Assembly: GCA_030667765.1 (NCBI GenBank)
Contig: DAOUVF010000043.1
Location: forward strand, 1 to 12,084
Length of the DNA: 12,084 nt
Source: Bacteroides sp.
GTDB taxonomy: Bacteria; Bacteroidota; Bacteroidia; Bacteroidales; SM23-62
Direction: 5' to 3'
Part shown: positions 7,402 to 12,084 of the stretch, piece after piece
How the letters are laid out: each line of letters begins with the position of its first letter
Numbering within the stretch: the first letter of the stretch is position 1
Made by a program: the position numbers and the translations under genes
Notes under the pieces: model-generated
The model's input: the letters and a program-made list of their open reading frames with translations, nothing else
The model's database searches: none
Told to the model about the DNA's origin: nothing

Positions 7402-7716
7402 ATGAGAAAAAGAGTCATAAAGGATTTCAGAAACCTGCCGGAAGAGATCCGTGAGGCAATCAGGGAAAAGTATCCCTCCGGGTTCGTAAATGACCTCATC
7501 ACCTTTGCTGATAAGGACAAGCAGATAATCTCTGCATTGTCTTATGAAACGGAGGATATCAGCTACTTGATCAAAATGCCGTCCTCCCTGCACATTGACA
7601 CTGACGAGGAAGAGCCCATCGAAATGCTTGACAGAGTGCCTGGTAGTGAAAGCCTGGAAAACCTGGATGATGCAAAATACCTTATCCAGGAAGAAGAAGA
7701 GGAAGAATCGGATTAA
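7402..7716 (+). CDS. Small acidic conserved hypothetical protein
   Basis: A protein of 104 residues from the ATG at 7402, or 107 from the ATG at 7393. I prefer 7402 because the resulting start MRKRVIKDF matches how similar Bacteroidota proteins begin, as I remember them. The N-terminal half is ordered and mixed in charge: RVIKDFRNLPEEIREAIREK, then YPSGFVNDLITFADKDKQ and an ALSYETEDISYLIKM strand. The C-terminal half is very acidic and ends EEEEEESD. No signal peptide or membrane helix is visible, so it should be cytoplasmic. The function is unknown. The acidic tail suggests contact with a basic partner such as a nucleic-acid-binding protein, or a DNA mimic (speculative). It is divergent from the AraC-type gene and 130 bp upstream of the peptidase gene. 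Confidence 0.7.
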   Translation: MRKRVIKDFRNLPEEIREAIREKYPSGFVNDLITFADKDKQIISALSYETEDISYLIKMPSSLHIDTDEEEPIEMLDRVPGSESLENLDDAKYLIQEEEEEESD

Positions 7717-7846
7717 ATCCTATTGGCCAATCATTTCATTTTCAAGTTTTTAGGCTAAGTTATTCCTGTTTTGGGGAATTTATGCCTACTTTTACATAAT
7801 GAAACCTGTCATTGGCAAGTTATTATAGTAATTGCTAAGATTTATT

Positions 7847-9259
7847 ATGATGCGCGTTTCAAATCGATACAACACCCTGCTCCTTGCAGCTATATTCTCC
7901 CTGCTGATCTCATGTGAGAAAAAAATTGCTCCGGACCCCAATAATGGGAATGTGCCCGTTATCAGTGAACAAACCAAATACATCAACAACTGGATATTTG
8001 ACGTGATGCATGAGGTTTATTTATGGGAAGAACATATCCCCGCGGGACTTGACCCGGAGACGGCACCCAATCCGGAGAAATTCTTTGACAGCTTTTTATA
8101 TGATATTGACAGGTTCTCATGGATCCATGATGATTATGATGCCCTTATGGGACAGTATTACGGGGTCCAGGAATCAATCGGGTATTCTCTTACATTCGGC
8201 AGGATTGGTGGTACTGACTCCCTTTTTGCGATGGTTGAATACATCTACCGGGGTTCACCCGCTGACAGCGCCGGACTCAAACGGGGTGATATCATCCTAG
8301 AGATGGATGACCGGTCCCTGACCGTCTTTAATTACCTGGACCTATATCAGATTAATTCCTACACCCTGACCATGGGTGAAGCCACCACGGGAGGCTTCAA
8401 ACTTACAGATAATAAAGTTTCATTACAGTCTCGTGTGATCGCCGAGGATCCGGCTGTATTCTGGGATGTACTGGAAGCAGACGGCTACAAGATCGGCTAC
8501 CTGGCATATGTTTCATTTACCTCCGGACAATCGGATGAGTACCTGCATACCCTGAATACTGTTTTCCAGGATTTTGCATCAGCAGGGATCACGGAAATGA
8601 TCCTTGACCTTCGCTATAACCCTGGTGGAGACATTGAATCAGCGGGCTGGCTGGCCAGTGGTGTTTGTCCCGTGACACAGGTAGAAAACAAAGACGTTAT
8701 GATCCGCTTCCAGTGGAATGCCGGGTATACAGCATATTTCACACAGAAAGAAGGGGCGAATTCTGATAACCTGCAATTCAGGTTCCCGTCAAATCCCTAT
8801 AATCTTGACCTGGACAGGATCTTTATATTTACAACAGACAACACTGCATCGGCAAGTGAATTTACGATAACCGGACTGTATCCCTATATGGATGTCATAT
8901 GTATTGGTGATACAACTTATGGAAAATATACGGGGGCCTGGATCATCCCGGACCTGGCCGATCCACCCATGCATTCCTGGGCGCTGATCCCGACGGTCAT
9001 GAAATATGCCAACGCCGATGGCTTTTCTGAATTCAACTTTGGCCTTGCCCCGGACTATGAAGCAGACCCCTATTATTTCCCCCTGCTACCTTTCGGCGAC
9101 AGCCATGATCCATTTACTGCACAGGCATTGAGTATCATTACCGGCCAGCCAGTTTCTGGATACCTTAAGAGTGACGCAAGACCCAGGCGGATTGAATGGT
9201 TAGAGGCACCTGTTAATGAGTTTAAAAGGAATCTCTACCTGGAACCTGAAATAAAATAA
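7847..9259 (+). CDS. S41-family (C-terminal processing) peptidase lipoprotein
   Basis: A 470-residue protein counted from the ATG at 7847. An upstream TTG at 7832 in frame would add five residues but is less likely. The start is hydrophobic and ends in the lipobox LLISC (Cys 23), so the protein should be lipidated and cell-envelope bound. A PDZ-like domain contains RGSPADSAGLKRGDIILEMD (about 135-154). The S41 core follows with MILDLRYNPGG (251-261). The catalytic pair is visible as TASASE (Ser 335) and TTYGKYTG (Lys 360), exactly 25 residues apart as in CtpA and Prc. It is therefore probably an active serine protease that trims or degrades envelope proteins from the C-terminus. Its substrate is unknown. 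It stands alone between two gaps of 130 and 138 bp. Confidence 0.94.
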   Translation: MMRVSNRYNTLLLAAIFSLLISCEKKIAPDPNNGNVPVISEQTKYINNWIFDVMHEVYLWEEHIPAGLDPETAPNPEKFFDSFLYDIDRFSWIHDDYDALMGQYYGVQESIGYSLTFGRIGGTDSLFAMVEYIYRGSPADSAGLKRGDIILEMDDRSLTVFNYLDLYQINSYTLTMGEATTGGFKLTDNKVSLQSRVIAEDPAVFWDVLEADGYKIGYLAYVSFTSGQSDEYLHTLNTVFQDFASAGITEMILDLRYNPGGDIESAGWLASGVCPVTQVENKDVMIRFQWNAGYTAYFTQKEGANSDNLQFRFPSNPYNLDLDRIFIFTTDNTASASEFTITGLYPYMDVICIGDTTYGKYTGAWIIPDLADPPMHSWALIPTVMKYANADGFSEFNFGLAPDYEADPYYFPLLPFGDSHDPFTAQALSIITGQPVSGYLKSDARPRRIEWLEAPVNEFKRNLYLEPEIK

Positions 9260-9310
9260 TCTGCCAAGCCTTTCCGGATTTCTCTTTCTGGCGTTTCCCT
9301 ATTATAACAT

Positions 9311-9334
9311 CTGCCTTCGGACCGGAATAGGCAG
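9311..9334. terminator. Inverted repeat after the peptidase gene (possible terminator or operator)
   Basis: CTGCCT at 9311-9316 pairs with AGGCAG at 9329-9334 around a 12-base loop that could add a few inner G-C pairs. It lies 52 bp after the peptidase stop and 64 bp before the channel gene. The following bases GTTTCAGATTTCG are only mildly T-rich, so this is not a textbook intrinsic terminator. A weak promoter-like pair follows for the channel gene (TTTC near 9343-9346 or 9348-9351, TATTTTG near 9368-9374). Confidence 0.3.
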
Positions 9335-9397
9335 GTTTCAGATTTCGTATTGTCGCTTCAAATTCCTATTTTGATGATGGAAATAAATTGAACCAAC

Positions 9398-11905
9398 ATG
9401 AGACTCATTTTGCTGACAATGTTGGTGTTGGCTATTCAGGTATTGTCTGCACCAAATATCAACGGACAGGATAATGTACCCCTAGACAGTTTACTGGCCC
9501 AGGTGCAGGCTATACCCGTGGCAGAGATATCTGTACAAGCAACTTCCATAAGCTCAACCCTGGCTGAAAAGAGAAAGATCCTGCTTACTGAAGATGAGCA
9601 AACCAGGTATGACCAGCAGGTTGATTCTGTCCTGGCCCGTTATGATGTGATCATGGAAGATCCCAGACATAAAAAATTTGACAAGATCAATTCCCGGGAG
9701 CTTGAGAGCTTAAAAAATGACTGGAGAAATGTCTCCTTAAGGCTTGAAGAGACACAGAAGGAACTTACCCGCAGGGTTGAAACATTTGAAAACGAAAAGG
9801 CCTCCCTGCAGATCCCATTGCGGAGATGGAACCTCACCCTTGAGCAAGCTTCAAATGAAAATGCCACACAGACCGTTCTCGAGCAGATCAGGTCCACCAT
9901 CAACGCTATCGAACAGGTCATTGGGTATTTGAATGAAAACTCTGACTTCCTGCAGGATGATATGGTAGCTGTCTCAGAAAAATTAATAAGCAGCAATGGA
10001 ATCATCCAAACCTTCGTGGTAAAACTTGATGAATCCACCATTCAGCGATTCAGGTTTGACAAACCTGTGATCTGGAAGGATTCTTTGTATGTGAGAGACA
10101 CTGCCATGGCCGAACCAGGTTATTTTGGTGCCAATATACCTGTCATAAAAGGCTTTGTTGCTGATAACAGCAGGAAAATGATTGTACACCTGGCCCTTTT
10201 CATATTGATCACAATTGTCCTGGTCAGCATGTTTCGCAGGTTACAAAAAAGTATAGCAAAAAAAGATGAAAAATATGTCTCCCGCACCAGGATACTGATG
10301 TCCAAACCCATTGCCACCTCCTTGATGATCACCTTCACCATAACATTAATCTATTACACTAATATTCCTCAAGTCATCCGAAGCCTGAATGCAGTTCTTA
10401 TCCTGGTACCAATGACCCTTTTGATCACCCACAATATCCATCGGGTTATCAGAAAATACATATATTTATTGCTGTCATTTGTCCTCATTATGGTCTTCCA
10501 TGACCTTACCTACAGGGAAGATTTGTTCAACCGCCTTTTAATGTTGATTGTTTGTTCAGGTTCTTTCATCTCCATTGTATTTATGATACGTGACAGGTCC
10601 ATACAGGAATTGGTCAATGGAAACATATCCAGGCAGATATTATACTACCTGTTGTACATTGTGGGCTTGATGATGGGAATTGCTACCGTTACTAATATAT
10701 TCGGTGGAGTATTCATGGCTGAATATTTTGGTATCTCCACCCTGTACAGTATCATTACTGCCATACTGGTATATTCTTTTATACTGGTTATCAATGGCAT
10801 CCTGATCATGATCATATACAGCAGGGGAATCAGCAGCCTGACCGTGATCAAGAATTTCGGCCCTACAGTAGAAAAACGTATAACAGGATTTGTGACCCTG
10901 GCTGGCTGGTCGATCTGGGTCCTTCTGATCTTACGGGAATTTACCATCAATGATGAGGTCTTTGGCTGGTTCAACAGAGTGTTTGTGGCACCCATCAAAA
11001 TCGGGTCCACCCAGATAAGCCTGCTGAACATTATCCTTTTCTTTTTTATCATCTGGCTGACCATAACCATCTCACGCATCATCAGGTTCTTCCTGGAAGG
11101 AGATGTTTTTACGAGGCTGAAACTAAAAAAAGGAGTCCCCGGGGCCATCTCCCTGATGCTGAGGATCACTCTTATCACCATAGGTTTTTTAATCGCCATT
11201 GCTGCAGCGGGTGTTCGAATGGAAAAACTGGCCATTCTGCTGGGGGCTTTTGGGGTAGGTATTGGATTTGGATTGCAGAATATATTCAACAACCTGATCT
11301 CCGGGATCATACTGGCCTTCGAAAGGCCTATCAATGAAGGTGATATCATTGAGGTTGGTGCACTCATGGGGATTGTTAAAGAAATAGGCATCCGTGCGTC
11401 TATCATAAAAACCTACGATGGTTCCGAGGTGATCGTCCCCAACGGCAACCTGATATCCAACGAACTGATCAACTGGACACTCTCCGACCAGCGCCGCAGA
11501 GGGGAAGTCAGGCTGGGTGTAGCCTACGGAACCGATCCCCAGAAAGTGCTGGACCTGCTTTTAGAGGCAGCAGAATCCAATGAGAGGGTATTGGATTATC
11601 CAAAACCCTGGGCCATTTTTCTTGGCTTTGGAGAAAGCTCCTTTGATTTCAGGTTATTGTTCTGGATCGCCGATGCCGACACCCGGTTAACTATCCAGAG
11701 TGAAGTGACTGTCCGGATAAATCAAATGATCAAGGAGGCCGGAATAGTGATTCCTTTCCCGCAACACGATCTCCATCTCCGGTCGGCAGATGCCAAGATC
11801 TTTGACCGCATTAATATGGTGGATGAGAGTATCAGTAAAAAGACCGGGGAACAGTTCCCGAAAGCCGGAAAGCAGAAGAAAGGCCCTGGGGATGAAACTC
11901 CATAA
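9398..11905 (+). CDS. Large MscS-family (MscK-like) mechanosensitive ion channel
   Basis: An 835-residue inner-membrane protein. A signal peptide (1 to about 23, ending NGQ) precedes a periplasmic alpha-helical, coiled-coil-rich domain (about 55-225, rich in E, K, R and L). About ten or eleven membrane helices follow (roughly 260-645), and then the soluble MscS domain. The pore helix and gate region reads LLGAFGVGIGFGLQNIFNNL (614-633) with the Gly/Ala spacing of MscS TM3. The beta domain gives FERPINEGDIIEVG (641-654) and the conserved TYDGSEVIVPNGNLIS (672-687). The C-terminal tail is basic and polar. Size and extra helices resemble MscK (KefA) or YbdG/YnaI-like large members rather than the 286-residue E. 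coli MscS. The expected role is release of solutes under osmotic down-shock. It may be a single-gene transcript. Confidence 0.95.
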   Translation: MRLILLTMLVLAIQVLSAPNINGQDNVPLDSLLAQVQAIPVAEISVQATSISSTLAEKRKILLTEDEQTRYDQQVDSVLARYDVIMEDPRHKKFDKINSRELESLKNDWRNVSLRLEETQKELTRRVETFENEKASLQIPLRRWNLTLEQASNENATQTVLEQIRSTINAIEQVIGYLNENSDFLQDDMVAVSEKLISSNGIIQTFVVKLDESTIQRFRFDKPVIWKDSLYVRDTAMAEPGYFGANIPVIKGFVADNSRKMIVHLALFILITIVLVSMFRRLQKSIAKKDEKYVSRTRILMSKPIATSLMITFTITLIYYTNIPQVIRSLNAVLILVPMTLLITHNIHRVIRKYIYLLLSFVLIMVFHDLTYREDLFNRLLMLIVCSGSFISIVFMIRDRSIQELVNGNISRQILYYLLYIVGLMMGIATVTNIFGGVFMAEYFGISTLYSIITAILVYSFILVINGILIMIIYSRGISSLTVIKNFGPTVEKRITGFVTLAGWSIWVLLILREFTINDEVFGWFNRVFVAPIKIGSTQISLLNIILFFFIIWLTITISRIIRFFLEGDVFTRLKLKKGVPGAISLMLRITLITIGFLIAIAAAGVRMEKLAILLGAFGVGIGFGLQNIFNNLISGIILAFERPINEGDIIEVGALMGIVKEIGIRASIIKTYDGSEVIVPNGNLISNELINWTLSDQRRRGEVRLGVAYGTDPQKVLDLLLEAAESNERVLDYPKPWAIFLGFGESSFDFRLLFWIADADTRLTIQSEVTVRINQMIKEAGIVIPFPQHDLHLRSADAKIFDRINMVDESISKKTGEQFPKAGKQKKGPGDETP

Positions 11906-11927
11906 AAGACCTGCTCTAATGCAAGAT

Positions 11928-12083
11928 CTATTTAACAGTAATGACAGTATTTTTAAATTTCTCGATATCACTCCATTGGGTGTATATGGTATACTCAAAA
12001 TAAGCAGAACCTCCATCGTCTTTCTTTAAAACATCATAAAAGACATTATGTGTACCTAAATCATGTCCGTCACAAAAAAATTG
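11928..12083 (-). CDS. Unrecognised protein, last 51 codons (5' end outside window)
   Basis: Reading the - strand from the right edge gives an open frame of 51 codons ending in TAG at 11930-11928. It has no start codon because the gene continues beyond the window. The product begins QFFCDGHDLGTHNVFYDV, contains KKDDGGSAYFEYTIYTQW and ends KFKNTVITVK. The codons look real: mixed third positions, a sensible Asp/Lys/Tyr composition, and a turn (KKDDGGSA) between two probable beta strands. It is convergent with the channel gene, with 22 bp between the two stops. I do not recognise the family. A small beta-rich domain is likely. A chance open frame of this length is possible but the 22-bp convergent spacing supports a real gene. 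Confidence 0.6.
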   Translation of the reverse strand, partial: QFFCDGHDLGTHNVFYDVLKKDDGGSAYFEYTIYTQWSDIEKFKNTVITVK

Positions 12084-12084
12084 A

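Noticed and set aside
7722..7731. Perfect palindrome ATTGGCCAAT after the small acidic gene
   Set aside because: It has no loop and only ten bases, is not followed by a strong T-run, and is short enough to be chance. It is too weak to call a terminator.
10064..10071. Further copy of the operator core CCTGTGAT
   Set aside because: It lies inside the channel coding sequence, is only eight bases and is a single copy, which is expected by chance in 12 kb.
10645..11406. Long 253-residue open frame on the - strand
   Set aside because: It lies wholly inside the MscS-type channel gene on the opposite strand, is Ile/Met/Pro-rich with no domain signal, and the sense frame has clear conserved motifs.

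Overview
The window looks like chromosomal DNA of a member of the Bacteroidota, possibly a free-living or environmental lineage. The evidence is protein style, not a marker gene. It includes an AraC-type regulator with a multi-pass membrane N-terminus, a DUF2141 protein, a PF17131-type LolA-like protein next to an MMPL/RND exporter, a Cys-Glu lipoprotein S41 peptidase, and a short acidic protein of a type I associate with this phylum. AT-rich intergenic gaps and the lack of clear Shine-Dalgarno sequences also fit. No rRNA, tRNA, CRISPR array, insertion sequence or phage gene is visible.

Layout, left to right. (1) The 3' part of a glycerophosphodiester phosphodiesterase gene enters from the left edge on the + strand and meets, tail to tail, a broken winged-helix regulator on the - strand (551-751). 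(2) A - strand cluster runs from 7174 down to 794. It starts with a membrane-anchored AraC-family regulator. After a 196-bp gap come four tightly packed genes: an outer-membrane beta-barrel protein, a 776-residue MMPL/RND exporter, a periplasmic LolA-like protein and a secreted DUF2141 protein. The winged-helix remnant lies at its end. (3) An AT-rich divergent intergenic region (7175-7392) carries a 16-bp-period direct repeat, a perfect AT hairpin and a cluster of ATCAA/TTGAT words. (4) On the + strand follow the small acidic protein, the S41 lipoprotein peptidase and a large MscS-family mechanosensitive channel. (5) At the right edge the last 51 codons of an unrecognised gene enter on the - strand, convergent with the channel gene.

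The central theme is the cell envelope. The four-gene unit has an inner-membrane RND pump, a LolA-fold periplasmic protein that could carry a hydrophobic ligand, and an outer-membrane barrel. I infer a trans-envelope export route for a lipid or another hydrophobic compound, possibly controlled by the membrane-bound AraC-type regulator that senses something at or in the membrane. Each part belongs to a known family. The substrate, the AraC link and the winged-helix remnant are the open points. I did not find a clearly new type of system, and I say so rather than force one.
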